This document shows, in pieces, positions 53,309 through 62,620 of a stretch of DNA of 64,000 nucleotides; position 1 is the stretch's first letter; each line of letters begins with the position of its first letter. Origin of the DNA: Actinomyces bovis (GTDB taxonomy: Bacteria > Actinomycetota > Actinomycetes > Actinomycetales > Actinomycetaceae). A program made the translations under genes and the position numbers. Location of the stretch: assembly GCF_900444995.1 (NCBI RefSeq), contig NZ_UAPQ01000001.1:372001-436000 (forward strand), read 5' to 3'. The notes below the pieces were generated by a model. It ran no database searches. It worked only from the letters and a program-made list of their open reading frames with translations, and was not told the origin of the DNA.

Positions 53309-55006
53309 ATGGCCACCTCCGACCAGACCCGCACCCAGCTTTCCGGCATCGGCGTGAGCCCAGGCCTGGTGGCCGGACCTGTTGCCCGCATGGCGCCAGG
53401 CGTCCCTGAGCCAGAGATTGAGGTGCTCGACGCCGCCCGAGACCTAGACCGCGAGTGCGAGCGGATCGCGGATGCGGCCCTGGCCGTCAAGAAGCGCCTG
53501 GAGCTTTCCGCCGCTGAAGCCAAGGGTGAAGGCCGAGCACTGCTGGAGATGACGGCGCAGATGGCCGCAGACCCTACGCTGACCTCCTCCGCCCAGGCCA
53601 TGGTGCGTGAGCGCCGCCTAGTGCCAGAACGGGCCGTGTGGGAGGCCGCAGGCACCCTATCCGCCATGTTGGAATCCCTGGGTGGCTATATGGCGGAGCG
53701 CACTCGGGATGTCGCTGACGTGCGCGACCGGATTGTTGCAGTCCTGACTGACTCCCCCATGCCCGGCATCCCCAGCATGCCTGAGCCTTTTGTACTGGTG
53801 GCTGAGGACCTAGCTCCGGCTGACACGGCTCTGCTAGACCCGGAGAAGGTCGTGGCTTTTGTGACCAGTGAGGGCGGCCCGACCTCCCACACGGCGATCC
53901 TGGCGCGGTCTTTGGGCATGCCCGCAATCGTGGGCGCTGGCACTGCCGTGACCGACCAGCTGTTGGAGGGCACGATTGTCTTGGTGGATGGCACCAAGGG
54001 CTTTATCACCCTTGAGCCCTCTGAGGAAGAGTTGCGCCATGCCAGAGAGTTGGCCAGCCGGGTGCGCGAGTTCAATGGCGACGGCGCCACGAAGGATGGG
54101 CATGAGGTCCAGCTGCTGGCGAATGTGGGCGATGGTGCTGCCGCCCGCTCAGCTGCGGAGGCCAATGCCATGGGGGTTGGCCTGTTCCGCACGGAGTTCT
54201 GCTTCCTGGACCAGCCCACTGAGCCCACGGTGGAGCAGCAGGTAGCTGCATACACGGAGGTTTTGGCGGCCTTCCCAGGCAAGAAAGTGGTGGTGCGCAC
54301 CCTGGATGCCGGCGCGGACAAGCCCCTGCCCTTCCTGACTGACGCGACTGAGGCCAACCCGGCGTTGGGTGTGCGCGCCTACCGCACGACCCGTCGTGAC
54401 CCGGAGGTGCTGGAGAACCAGTTGGAGGCTCTAGCGCAGGCTCAGGCTGCGACTGAGGCAAAGGTGTGGGTCATGGCTCCCATGATTTCCACGGTTGACG
54501 AGGCCAAGGCTTTCACTGAGGCCGCGCGGGCCCATGGTCTGTCCACTGCCGGCATGATGATTGAGGTGCCCTCGGCTGCGATCATGGCGGACCAGATGTT
54601 CGAGTACGCCGACTTTGCCTCGGTGGGCACGAATGACCTCACTCAGTACGTGATGGCGGCTGATCGACTGTTGTCCTCCCTGGCGGATCTATCCACTGCC
54701 TGGCAGCCGGCAGTGCTGCGCTTGATTAAGCAGGCCTGCGATGGTGCTGCCCCCAAGGGCCGTCCGGTGGGTGTGTGTGGTGAGGCTGCGGCGGACCCGG
54801 CCCTGGCGGCGGTCCTGGTGGGCTGCGGCGTGGCCAGCTTGTCTATGACGGCGCGGGCCCTGCCAGATGTGGACGCCGTGCTCAAATCCGTGACTCTGGC
54901 TGAGTGCCAGGACTTGGCCAGCTTGGCGCTGACTGCTGCCACCGCCGAGGCCGCGAGGGATGCAGTGCGCGCCCAGCTGCCCATTCTGGAGGAACTGGGC
55001 CTGTGA
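53309..55006 (+). CDS. ptsI: PTS enzyme I (phosphoenolpyruvate-protein phosphotransferase)
   Basis: EI takes phosphate from PEP and gives it to HPr. The 565-residue protein has the phospho-His in EGGPTSHTAILARSLGMP (His194), the PEP-binding text GLFRTEFCFLD and the C-terminal active-site Cys in PVGVCGEAAAD. The ATG has AAGGAGCACC upstream. Its stop overlaps the tesB start (GTGA). It serves the PTS genes 3 kb away; HPr is not seen in the window. Confidence 0.96.
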   Translation: MATSDQTRTQLSGIGVSPGLVAGPVARMAPGVPEPEIEVLDAARDLDRECERIADAALAVKKRLELSAAEAKGEGRALLEMTAQMAADPTLTSSAQAMVRERRLVPERAVWEAAGTLSAMLESLGGYMAERTRDVADVRDRIVAVLTDSPMPGIPSMPEPFVLVAEDLAPADTALLDPEKVVAFVTSEGGPTSHTAILARSLGMPAIVGAGTAVTDQLLEGTIVLVDGTKGFITLEPSEEELRHARELASRVREFNGDGATKDGHEVQLLANVGDGAAARSAAEANAMGVGLFRTEFCFLDQPTEPTVEQQVAAYTEVLAAFPGKKVVVRTLDAGADKPLPFLTDATEANPALGVRAYRTTRRDPEVLENQLEALAQAQAATEAKVWVMAPMISTVDEAKAFTEAARAHGLSTAGMMIEVPSAAIMADQMFEYADFASVGTNDLTQYVMAADRLLSSLADLSTAWQPAVLRLIKQACDGAAPKGRPVGVCGEAAADPALAAVLVGCGVASLSMTARALPDVDAVLKSVTLAECQDLASLALTAATAEAARDAVRAQLPILEELGL

Positions 55007-55959
55007 CGGCGCCTTATCCAGTTCCCCTAGCCACTGAGGAGCCGCTTGGCGCGGTCACCCGTGTGCTGGCGCTCAGCGCCGCTGAGGGGGAAGACGCTTT
55101 CACCGGCAATTGTTTGCCGCAGTTATCTGGCCGCATTTATGGTGGTCAGGTGGTGGCGCAAGGGCTGCTGGCTGCTGCTGCCACCATGGTTGACGACGGC
55201 GATGGTGAGCGCTTACCGCACTCCGTGCACGCTTATTTCATGCGTGGCGGCAAACCTGATCGACAGGTTGGTTTTGCGGTGGAACGGATGCATGACGGCC
55301 GTTCCTTCTCGCAGCGGCGCACTACGGCGATGCAGGGTGGCAGACCAATCCTGACTATGGTCACCTCCTTCCAGGAGTTGCAGTCAGGCTTGGTGGTGCA
55401 GTTGCCTGCGCCGTCGGTCCCTAGCCCAGATGAGGTGCCCAGCGCCCTCGAACTGTTCCGCACGATGGACCACCCGGTGGCCAAGTATCTGGGTCGCACG
55501 GCGGCTTTTGACTTGCGGCATGTGGAGGGCACGCTGTACTTGCAGCCTGCACCGGAGCGGGACGGGCGCCAGCACCTTTGGATGCGGGCGCGCGGAAAAG
55601 TGCCAGTAGAGACGAGTCAGACGGTGCACCGGGCGCTGCTGGCTTATGTATGCGACCAGGTGATGCTGGAACCAGCGCTGCGCAGCCAAGGCTTGTGTTG
55701 GCGCAGTGAGGGCATGAGCCTGGCGACTCTCGACCATGCCCAGTGGTTCCATCGGGATGTCAATGTGGCTGACTGGCTGCTGTTTGTGCAGGACTCGCCT
55801 ACCTCTCAGGGTGGGCGGGCTATGGCGCGGGCCCAGGTTTTTGACTCTGCGGGGCGTTTGGTCTCCACGATTGCGCAGGAAGGCATGATCCGTATGCCTG
55901 ACGCAGGGCATTCCGGCAGTGGGCGCTGGACGGTCCGCATGGATGGCGAGGGAGCCTAG
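55003..55959 (+). CDS. tesB: Acyl-CoA thioesterase II
   Basis: TesB hydrolyses acyl-CoA to free acid and CoA. It has a double hot-dog fold: SGRIYGGQVVAQGLLAA and HSVHAYFMRGGKPD in the first half, then LDHAQWFH with the conserved Asp and DWLLFVQDSPTSQGGRAMA in the second. It has 318 residues from a GTG that overlaps the ptsI stop, with GGAGGAA upstream. Coupling to ptsI is probably incidental. Confidence 0.92.
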   Translation: MTAPYPVPLATEEPLGAVTRVLALSAAEGEDAFTGNCLPQLSGRIYGGQVVAQGLLAAAATMVDDGDGERLPHSVHAYFMRGGKPDRQVGFAVERMHDGRSFSQRRTTAMQGGRPILTMVTSFQELQSGLVVQLPAPSVPSPDEVPSALELFRTMDHPVAKYLGRTAAFDLRHVEGTLYLQPAPERDGRQHLWMRARGKVPVETSQTVHRALLAYVCDQVMLEPALRSQGLCWRSEGMSLATLDHAQWFHRDVNVADWLLFVQDSPTSQGGRAMARAQVFDSAGRLVSTIAQEGMIRMPDAGHSGSGRWTVRMDGEGA

Positions 55960-56092
55960 GTCTTGGCGCAGCTTCGCGCGTGCCTGGGGACTCCCGTAGG
56001 CTGGGCGGCAGTGCGCAGTGACGCCGGAGCGGCAAGCCCCGCCATCGCTGCGCAACAGCATCCGCACCTCCTATGAAAGGCGCACAGCAGAA

Positions 56093-57775
56093 GTGGCTGA
56101 GTACATCTACTCCATGATCAAGGCCCGCAAGGCCCACGGTGACAAGGTAATCCTGGACGACGTCACCATGTCCTTCTTCCCCGGGGCGAAGATCGGCATG
56201 GTCGGTCCCAACGGCGCTGGTAAGTCCTCCATCCTCAAGATCATGGCGGGCTTGGACCAGCCCTCCAACGGGGAGGCTCGTCTGACCCCTGGTTACAGCG
56301 TCGGCATCCTGTTACAGGAGCCGCCACTCAACGAGGAGAAGACTGTGCTGGGCAACGTTGAGGAGGGCGTGGCTGAGATCAAAGGCAAATTGGACCGCTT
56401 CAACGAGATCTCTGCCGCCATGGCCGATCCCGACGCCGACTTTGATGCCCTCATGGAGGAGATGGGCAAGCTTCAGGACGAGCTGGATGCTGCCAATGCT
56501 TGGGACCTGGACTCTCAGCTGGAGCAGGCCATGGACGCGCTACGCTGCCCGCCGCCGGAGGCGGAGGTCAAGAACCTCTCTGGTGGTGAGCGCCGCCGCG
56601 TGGCCCTGTGCAAGCTGCTCCTAGAGGCCCCTGACCTGCTGCTCCTTGACGAGCCCACCAACCACCTAGATGCCGAGTCCGTGCTTTGGCTTGAGCAGCA
56701 CCTGAGCACCTACAAGGGTGCGGTTATTGCCGTCACCCACGACCGCTACTTCCTGGACCACGTGGCCCAGTGGATCGCGGAAGTGGACCGGGGCCACCTG
56801 TACCCCTACGAGGGCAACTACTCCACTTACCTGGAGACCAAGGAGAAGCGCCTGGAGGTCCAGGGGAAGAAGGACGCCAAGCTTGCCAAACGCCTCAAGG
56901 AGGAGCTGGAGTGGGTGCGTTCCTCCGCAAAGGGCCGCCAGACTAAGTCCAAGGCCCGTCTGGCCCGCTATGAGGAAATGGCGGCGGAGGCCGAGCGGAC
57001 CCGCAAGCTCGACTTTGAGGAGATTCAGATCCCGCCAGCCCCGCGCCTGGGCAATGTGGTGCTGGAGGCCAGTCACCTGAGCAAGGGTTTTGATGGCCGC
57101 ACCCTGATTGACGACCTGTCTTTCACGCTGCCGCGCAACGGCATTGTGGGAATTGTGGGGCCCAACGGCGTTGGTAAGACCACGCTGTTCAAGACGATTG
57201 TGGGCCTGGAGCCGCTGGACTCAGGGGAGCTAAAGATCGGCAAGACGGTCAAGCTTTCCTACGTGGACCAGACTCGCGCGGGGATTGACCCGGACAAGAC
57301 CTTGTGGGAGGTCGTCTCTGACGGCTTGGACTACATCAAGGTGGGCCAGGTGGAGATGCCTTCACGCGCCTATGTGGCGGCTTTCGGTTTTAAGGGCCCG
57401 GACCAGCAGAAGCCTGCGGGGGTGCTTTCCGGTGGTGAGCGCAACCGCTTGAACTTGGCGCTGACGCTTAAGCAGGGCGGTAACCTGATTCTGTTGGACG
57501 AGCCCACCAACGACCTAGACACTGAGACCCTCGGCTCCTTGGAGAACGCGCTGCTGAACTTTGCGGGCTGTTCCGTGGTCATCACTCACGACCGCTGGTT
57601 CCTGGACCGCGTGGCCACCCATATCCTCGCGTGGGAGGGCGACGACGAGAACCCGGCCAAGTGGTACTGGTTCGAGGGGAACTTCGCCTCTTACGAGGAG
57701 AACAAGATCAAGCGCCTAGGCGCGGAGGCCGCCCGCCCCCACCGCGTCACCTACCGCAAGCTCACACGCGATTGA
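56093..57775 (+). CDS. ettA: Energy-dependent translational throttle protein EttA
   Basis: EttA is an ABC-F ATPase that binds the ribosomal E site and gates elongation by ATP level. It has two ATPase domains: GPNGAGKSS with LSGGERRRVALC, and GPNGVGKTT with LSGGERNRLNLAL, joined by a charged linker rich in Lys/Arg/Glu. Walker B motifs are LLLLDEPTNHLD and LILLDEPTNDLD. The GTG at 56093 gives the family start (M)AEYIYSMIKARKAHGDKVI. The last four codons and the stop lie inside the first copy of an 80-bp tandem repeat. Confidence 0.95.
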   Translation: MAEYIYSMIKARKAHGDKVILDDVTMSFFPGAKIGMVGPNGAGKSSILKIMAGLDQPSNGEARLTPGYSVGILLQEPPLNEEKTVLGNVEEGVAEIKGKLDRFNEISAAMADPDADFDALMEEMGKLQDELDAANAWDLDSQLEQAMDALRCPPPEAEVKNLSGGERRRVALCKLLLEAPDLLLLDEPTNHLDAESVLWLEQHLSTYKGAVIAVTHDRYFLDHVAQWIAEVDRGHLYPYEGNYSTYLETKEKRLEVQGKKDAKLAKRLKEELEWVRSSAKGRQTKSKARLARYEEMAAEAERTRKLDFEEIQIPPAPRLGNVVLEASHLSKGFDGRTLIDDLSFTLPRNGIVGIVGPNGVGKTTLFKTIVGLEPLDSGELKIGKTVKLSYVDQTRAGIDPDKTLWEVVSDGLDYIKVGQVEMPSRAYVAAFGFKGPDQQKPAGVLSGGERNRLNLALTLKQGGNLILLDEPTNDLDTETLGSLENALLNFAGCSVVITHDRWFLDRVATHILAWEGDDENPAKWYWFEGNFASYEENKIKRLGAEAARPHRVTYRKLTRD

Positions 57776-57978
57776 GCCGAGGGCAGCCGAGCTTGCTCGA
57801 GTTGCCGAGGCGATTGAGTGGTGTTGTAGGCCGTAGGCCGAGCACACGCGATTGAGCCGAGGGCAGCCGAGCTTGCTCGAGTTGCCGAGGCGATTGAGTG
57901 GTGTTGTAGGCCGTAGGCCGAGCACACGCGATTGAGCCGAGGGCAGCCGAGCTTGCTCGAGTTGCCGAGGCGATTGAG
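57763..57978. repeat. 80-bp tandem repeat, 2.7 copies, starting inside ettA
   Basis: Copies start at 57763, 57843 and 57923. The first two are complete and the third stops after 56 bp at 57978. The match is exact by eye. Each unit holds CGATTGAG twice and a hairpin (GGCAGCCGAGC-ttg-CTCGAGTTGCC). The first copy covers the last codons and stop of ettA, and each later copy repeats that gene end (CACACGCGATTGA). Confidence 0.93.
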
Positions 57979-58009
57979 CCCTCTGCACCATGCCGGTGCT
58001 GAGGGCTCA
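57975..58009 (+). terminator. Terminator after ettA and the tandem repeats
   Basis: TGAGCCCTC-t-GCACC pairs with GGTGC-t-GAGGGCTCA around a 5-nt loop. There is no U-tract. Confidence 0.7.
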
Positions 58010-58107
58010 GTCGGTCCCGGGATTGATTAGCGTGGCGCCCGTGCGCTCAAGGTCCTTGATATTGCGGGTGACTAGGGCGTAGCCCTGGCACGGGCGATGG
58101 CGGGATC
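58007..58107 (-). pseudogene. Remnant of a VapC-type (PIN domain) toxin gene
   Basis: On the minus strand one frame reads GYALVTRNIKDLERTGAT then LINPGTD and a stop, which is the C-terminal PIN-domain text of VapC ribonucleases. The preceding codons AIARA are one frame off; adding a single C would join them as AIARAQGYALVTRN. Only ~30 codons remain; the catalytic acidic N-terminal part and any VapB antitoxin are gone. The stop lies within the ettA terminator. Confidence 0.6.
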
Positions 58108-58137
58108 CGGGGATCGTCGCAGTGGCTCGCAAAGGCC

Positions 58138-59259
58138 TCAGTCTTCGGCCTGCTCCTGCTGCTTGCGCCAGCGGATCCCGGCGTCGATGAAGCCGTCAAT
58201 ATCGCCGTCGAAGACTGAGTCCGGGTTGCCCACCTCATAGCTGGTGCGCAGGTCTTTGACCATCTGGTAGGGGTTGAGCACGTAGTTGCGCATCTGGTCG
58301 CCCCAGGATGCCTTTACATCTCCGGCCAGCTCCTTCTTCTTGGCGTCCTCCTCCTGCTGTTTGAGTAGCAGCAGGCGGGACTGGAGCACGCGCATGGCGG
58401 CGGCGCGGTTCTGGATCTGGGACTTCTCATCCTGCATGGAGACCACCAGGCCGGTGGGCAGGTGGGTGATGCGTACGGCGGAGTCAGTCGTGTTCACGGA
58501 CTGTCCGCCGGGCCCAGAAGAGCGGAAGACGTCGGTGCGGATGTCGGTCTCCGGGATGTCAATGTGGTCCGTGGACTCAATCAGCGGGATAACCTCAACG
58601 GCCGCGAAGGAGGTCTGGCGGCGGCCTTGGTTGTCGAAGGGGCTGATGCGCACCAGGCGGTGTGTGCCGCCCTCGACGCTGAGGGTGCCGTAGGCGTAGG
58701 GAGCGTGCACCTCGAAGGTCACAGATTTCAAGCCTGCCTCCTCCGCGTAGGAGGTGTCTAGCACTTTGACGGCGTAGTCGTGGCGCTCCGCCCAGCGCAG
58801 GTACATGCGCAGCAGCATCTCCGCGAAGTCTGCCGCATCTACGCCACCGGCACCGGAGCGGATGGAGACGACGGCGTCGCGCTGGTCGTATTCGCCGCTC
58901 AGCAGCGTGCGAATCTCCAGGTCCGACAGGTCTTTGGAGATGGCGTCAAGGTCCGCGTCAGCTTCTGCCAGGAGCTCGGCGGCGTCGTCGCCTTCCTCCT
59001 CAGCGGCCATCTCCACCATGGCCTCTAGGTCGTCAATGCGCCCGCCAAGGTCCTCCACCCGCTTGAGATCAGCCTGGGCGTGGGACAGGGCGGAGGTGAC
59101 CACCTGGGCGGCATCGGGGTCATCCCACAGGTCAGGGGCAGCGGCCTGCTCGGAGAGCTCGGCAATGCGCGCGCGCAGGGCCTCAGGGTCCGTCACCGCC
59201 GCGATGGAGGCATAGGTGTGTCGGAGTCGTTCGATCTCTGCGGGAAAGTCAGTGGCCAC
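58138..59259 (-). CDS. prfB: Peptide chain release factor 2
   Basis: RF2 ends translation at UGA and UAA. The 373-residue protein has the SPF codon-recognition motif in [11 protein letters not shown] and the catalytic GGQ in [15 protein letters not shown] at about 248. There is no in-frame TGA near the start, so the programmed +1 frameshift known from E. coli is absent. The GTG at 59259 gives [18 protein letters not shown] ends six nt before it and no ribosome site is present, so the mRNA is probably leaderless. Confidence 0.95.
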   Translation of the reverse strand: MATDFPAEIERLRHTYASIAAVTDPEALRARIAELSEQAAAPDLWDDPDAAQVVTSALSHAQADLKRVEDLGGRIDDLEAMVEMAAEEEGDDAAELLAEADADLDAISKDLSDLEIRTLLSGEYDQRDAVVSIRSGAGGVDAADFAEMLLRMYLRWAERHDYAVKVLDTSYAEEAGLKSVTFEVHAPYAYGTLSVEGGTHRLVRISPFDNQGRRQTSFAAVEVIPLIESTDHIDIPETDIRTDVFRSSGPGGQSVNTTDSAVRITHLPTGLVVSMQDEKSQIQNRAAAMRVLQSRLLLLKQQEEDAKKKELAGDVKASWGDQMRNYVLNPYQMVKDLRTSYEVGNPDSVFDGDIDGFIDAGIRWRKQQEQAED

Positions 59260-59352
59260 AGGCCGAGCATACCCGCCGGGCCAGGCGGACTGTGGCCTCA
59301 GGGCCTTGGCGCCGGACACACCGACGCCGTCGCCAGGCTCCAGCAGACAGAA

Positions 59353-59394
59353 CCGCCCGGGAGCCACCACCTGCTGGTGTGGGCTCCCGGGCGG
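59353..59394 (-). terminator. Hairpin after the phosphohexomutase gene
   Basis: CCGCCCGGGAGCC and GGCTCCCGGGCGG form a 13-bp stem with CACC/GGTG nested inside. It lies 17 nt past the phosphohexomutase stop and before prfB. Confidence 0.75.
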
Positions 59395-59411
59395 CCTGCC
59401 TGAAGCAAAAC

Positions 59412-61094
59412 TCAGATGCCGATGGCGGCAGCGAACTCCTGCTTGATCTGCTCTAGCCGCTCCCGGGCCTGCTCCCAGGGCACGGGGGCGCCCTCGGTGA
59501 CGGGCAGCACCACCTCCAGGTAGCACTTGAGCTTGGGCTCAGTGCCGGAAGGGCGCGCAATTACGCGGTCATTGGCCTCAGTGAGCACCATGATGGCGTT
59601 GGTCCCGGGCAGCCCATCCCAGCCCTGGGAGAGGTCGGTGACGGAGCTGACCGGTGAGCCAGCAAGCACCGCCGGTGGGCGCTGCCGCAGCTGCTCCATG
59701 CCTTGCGCGATGAGTTCTAGCTTCTCCACCCGGAAGGTCAGCGGCATGGTCTGGTATAGCCCGTATTCGCGGGCTAGGCGCTCCAGTTCGTCCGCGCCAG
59801 TGCGTCCCTGCTGCTTGAGCCCAGCAAACAGGGAGGCAGCCACCACGGCAGTGGCGATGCCGTCCTTGTCACGCGCTTGGGCGGGGTCCGGGCAGAAGCC
59901 AATGGCTTCCTCGTAGCCGAAAGCCAGCCTGGGCGTGCGGGCAATCCACTTAAAGCCAGTCAGTGTGTGCTGGTACTCCAGGCCGTGCCCAATGGCAATG
60001 CGCTCCAACAAGCGGCTTGAGACGATGGAGTTGGCCAGCACAGCGCCCTTGGGGGCGCGGGCCGCTAGGTACTCCCCCAGCAGTGAGCCGATCTCATCGC
60101 CGGAAAGCTGACGCCAACCCTGGGGGGCACTGGCTTCAGGGATGGCCAGGGCGCAGCGATCGGCGTCGGGGTCCACGGCGATAATCAGGTCTGAACCATT
60201 GGCGCTGGCCTGAGCCATGGCCAGGTCCAGTGCGCCGGGCTCTTCCGGGTTGGGGAAGGAGACGGTTGGGAAGTCCGGGTCCGGCTCGGCTTGCTCCGCC
60301 ACCATCTGCACCTGTGGGAAGCCCGCCTCGTGCAGCACCTGCTCGGTGAGCTTGGCGCCCACGCCGTGCATGGCGGTCAGGGTGATCTTGAGGTCAGCCT
60401 TCTGTGGGCCAGCGGAGGCGAGCTTGGTGGCGGCAGCAATATAGGCCTGGCGTGGGTCCACCTGCTCGATGCTGGACTCATCCTGGGGCACCTGGTCGGC
60501 TGGCGGAGTGGCGGCGATAGCTGCGGCGATCTGCCCGTCGTATGGCGGCACGATTTGGGCGCCCTGCCCGGCGTCGGTAACCACCGAACCACCCAGGTAG
60601 ACCTTGTAGCCGTTGTCCTGGGCGGGGTTGTGGGAGGCGGTGACCATAATGCCGGCGTCAGCATCCAGGTGGCGCACCGCGAAGGAAGTCAGCGGCGTCG
60701 GGTTCATGACGGGCAGGGCTAGGGCGTGGCAGCCCGCTGCCGAGATCACCCGGGCGGCGGCGCGCGCAAAGTCCACGGAGCCGTGGCGAGCGTCGCAGCC
60801 GATAACCACGCGCGGCACCCGGCTGGTGCTGGCCTTTAGGAAGGCGCATAGCCCCGCCGTCGCCTTGATGACCACCGCTAGGTTCATGCGGGACTCGCCC
60901 GGGCCGATCTGGCCGCGCAGCCCAGCGGTGCCGAACTCCAGTGGCCCGGCCATGGCGGCGCGGATTTCTTCCAGCGCCGCCGCCTCCCCTGACTGCGCTG
61001 CTTCCACGGCAGTCTGTAGGGCTTTGGCGGTACGCGGGTCGGGGTCGTGGGCCGCCCAGGTTTGGGCGCGCTCCAGTAGCTCCTGTTGGCTCAT
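59412..61094 (-). CDS. Phosphohexomutase / probable phosphopentomutase (PMM-PGM family)
   Basis: The enzyme moves phosphate between C1 and C6 (or C5) of sugars through a phosphoserine. It has the N-terminal text [13 protein letters not shown], the phosphoserine motif [13 protein letters not shown] at about 151, the Mg loop DPDADRCAL at about 309, and the C-terminal phosphate-binding loop [10 protein letters not shown]. It has 560 residues. It starts one nt after the deoC stop, in a deoxynucleoside operon where a phosphopentomutase (deoB step) is needed and deoB is absent, so a phosphopentomutase role is likely. Confidence 0.92.
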   Translation of the reverse strand: MSQQELLERAQTWAAHDPDPRTAKALQTAVEAAQSGEAAALEEIRAAMAGPLEFGTAGLRGQIGPGESRMNLAVVIKATAGLCAFLKASTSRVPRVVIGCDARHGSVDFARAAARVISAAGCHALALPVMNPTPLTSFAVRHLDADAGIMVTASHNPAQDNGYKVYLGGSVVTDAGQGAQIVPPYDGQIAAAIAATPPADQVPQDESSIEQVDPRQAYIAAATKLASAGPQKADLKITLTAMHGVGAKLTEQVLHEAGFPQVQMVAEQAEPDPDFPTVSFPNPEEPGALDLAMAQASANGSDLIIAVDPDADRCALAIPEASAPQGWRQLSGDEIGSLLGEYLAARAPKGAVLANSIVSSRLLERIAIGHGLEYQHTLTGFKWIARTPRLAFGYEEAIGFCPDPAQARDKDGIATAVVAASLFAGLKQQGRTGADELERLAREYGLYQTMPLTFRVEKLELIAQGMEQLRQRPPAVLAGSPVSSVTDLSQGWDGLPGTNAIMVLTEANDRVIARPSGTEPKLKCYLEVVLPVTEGAPVPWEQARERLEQIKQEFAAAIGI

Positions 61095-61095
61095 C

Positions 61096-61749
61096 TCAGT
61101 CCTCCAGCCCGGCCAGGATGGCCTTGGTAGCGGAGACGCCCAGGCGGTTGGCGCCAGCCTCAATCATGGCGACGGCGGTGGCGGCGTCGCGGATGCCTCC
61201 GGAGGCCTTAACGCCCATGCCCTCCCCCACGGTGGCGCGCATAAGAGCAACCGCGTGGGTAGAGGCGCCTCCGGCGGGGTGGAAGCCGGTGGAGGTTTTC
61301 ACGAAGTCTGCGCCTGCGGCCTGAGCGGCCTGGCAGGCCATGACGATCTCCTCGTCACTCAGCGCAGCCGACTCAATGATTACCTTCAGGATGCGCGGCG
61401 CGGGAACGGCGTCACGCACGGCCTTAATCTCAGCTTGCAGCTCGGCGGCACGGCCCTCCTTGGCGAGAGCCAAATTGATGACCATATCCACCTCGTCTAC
61501 GCCGTCTTTTACGGCCTGAGCGGCTTCAAAGGCCTTAACCTCGGGCTTGACCGCCCCGGAGGGGAAACCCACCACGCAGGCGGTCAGCAAGCCCTCTGGG
61601 GTCTCAAGCGGCAGCATTGAGGGTGAAACGCAGACCGAGCAGGTGCCTAGGGCAGCCCCCTCAGCCACCAAGGCGGTAACATCCGCCGCCGTGCCTTCCG
61701 GCTTCAAAAGGGTGTGGTCGATCAGACGGGCAACTTCTTGTTTCTTCAT
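61096..61749 (-). CDS. deoC: Deoxyribose-phosphate aldolase
   Basis: DeoC splits 2-deoxyribose-5-phosphate into glyceraldehyde-3-phosphate and acetaldehyde. The 217-residue class I aldolase has [30 protein letters not shown] and the Schiff-base Lys in DFVKTSTGF (Lys151). The ATG has AAGGAGTCAAAGCA upstream. It is the middle gene of deoD-deoC-mutase. Confidence 0.96.
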   Translation of the reverse strand: MKKQEVARLIDHTLLKPEGTAADVTALVAEGAALGTCSVCVSPSMLPLETPEGLLTACVVGFPSGAVKPEVKAFEAAQAVKDGVDEVDMVINLALAKEGRAAELQAEIKAVRDAVPAPRILKVIIESAALSDEEIVMACQAAQAAGADFVKTSTGFHPAGGASTHAVALMRATVGEGMGVKASGGIRDAATAVAMIEAGANRLGVSATKAILAGLED

Positions 61750-61766
61750 TGCTTTGACTCCTTGGT

Positions 61767-62474
61767 TCAGATTGCTGCCAGTGGAAGCGCGAGCTCCATC
61801 ATCTGGGTAAAGGCGCTCTGGCGCTCAGCGGCGGTGGTCTCCGCGCCGGTTACCAGGGAGTCAGAGACGGTGAAGATACCCAGAGCCTCAACTCCGGCGT
61901 GAGCGGCAGTGGCGTACAGGCCCGCGGATTCCATCTCTACGGCCAGGATTCCCATCTTCTGCCAGCGCTCACTGAAGGTGGGGTCGGCGTGGTAGAAGAC
62001 GTCAGAAGACAGGACATTGCCGACGTGTGTGGTCACGCCATTGGCCTTGGCCCGCTCGCGTACGGCCTCGATCAGGCGGTAGGAGGCTATCGGGGCGTAG
62101 GTGCCGGGGAGGTTGTACTGGTCTATGAAGGCGGAGTTGGTGCAGGCGGCCTGGCCAATGACGACGTCGTAAAGGTTGATGCCTTCCTGCATGGCGCCGC
62201 AGGTGCCCACGCGGATGAGCTTCTTGCAGCCGTAGACGTGGATGAGTTCCCAGGCGTACAGGGAGATGGAGGGGATGCCCATGCCGGAGCCCATTACGGA
62301 TACCTGGGTGCCCTGGTAGGTGCCGGTGAAGCCGAGCATATTGCGCACGGAGTTGAACTGCTTGGCGTCTTCCAGGTAGGTCTCGGCGATGAATTTGGCG
62401 CGCAGGGGGTCGCCTGGCAGGAGGATCGTCTCAGCGATGGGGGCCTGGGGGTTGATGTGCGGTGTGGACTTCAT
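61767..62474 (-). CDS. deoD: Purine nucleoside phosphorylase DeoD-type
   Basis: DeoD splits purine (deoxy)nucleosides with phosphate. The 235-residue protein has the phosphate-binding [36 protein letters not shown], and [12 protein letters not shown] with the base-contacting Glu, plus TVSDSL with the catalytic Asp. AGAAGGA lies just before an ATG at 62480, but that leaves no spacing; the ATG at 62474 ([10 protein letters not shown]) is seven nt from it and is preferred. It is the first gene of the operon, behind an AT-rich operator region. Confidence 0.95.
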   Translation of the reverse strand: MKSTPHINPQAPIAETILLPGDPLRAKFIAETYLEDAKQFNSVRNMLGFTGTYQGTQVSVMGSGMGIPSISLYAWELIHVYGCKKLIRVGTCGAMQEGINLYDVVIGQAACTNSAFIDQYNLPGTYAPIASYRLIEAVRERAKANGVTTHVGNVLSSDVFYHADPTFSERWQKMGILAVEMESAGLYATAAHAGVEALGIFTVSDSLVTGAETTAAERQSAFTQMMELALPLAAI

Positions 62475-62554
62475 CGTCATTCCTTCTGTGCTGGGTGGTT
62501 CATCTGCTTGGCTGAGCGGTGGCGCTGCCGGGAGCTCTACTCCCATGGTAGCGC

Positions 62555-62582
62555 TTTGTTATTTTCTATTTTTACATTTGTT
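62555..62582 (-). promoter_or_regulatory. AT-rich operator/promoter of the deoD operon
   Basis: TTTGTT occurs at 62555-62560 and again at 62577-62582 (AACAAA on the minus strand), 22 bp apart, in an AT-rich patch that stands out from the GC-rich surroundings. Two direct boxes two helical turns apart resemble the operator layout of SorC-type DeoR in Bacillus. The deoR gene starts the other side of it. Confidence 0.5.
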
Positions 62583-62620
62583 CCTATTGGTGGTGGGTTG
62601 CGCTCTGACGCGCCCTCCTC

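Noticed and set aside
57763-57978. CRISPR array or IS ends
   Set aside because: The 80-bp units are contiguous without spacers, and there is no transposase or target duplication.
58138-59526. Programmed +1 frameshift in prfB and a longer N-terminus to 59526
   Set aside because: The frame has no internal TGA near the start, and codons upstream of 59259 are not RF2-like.
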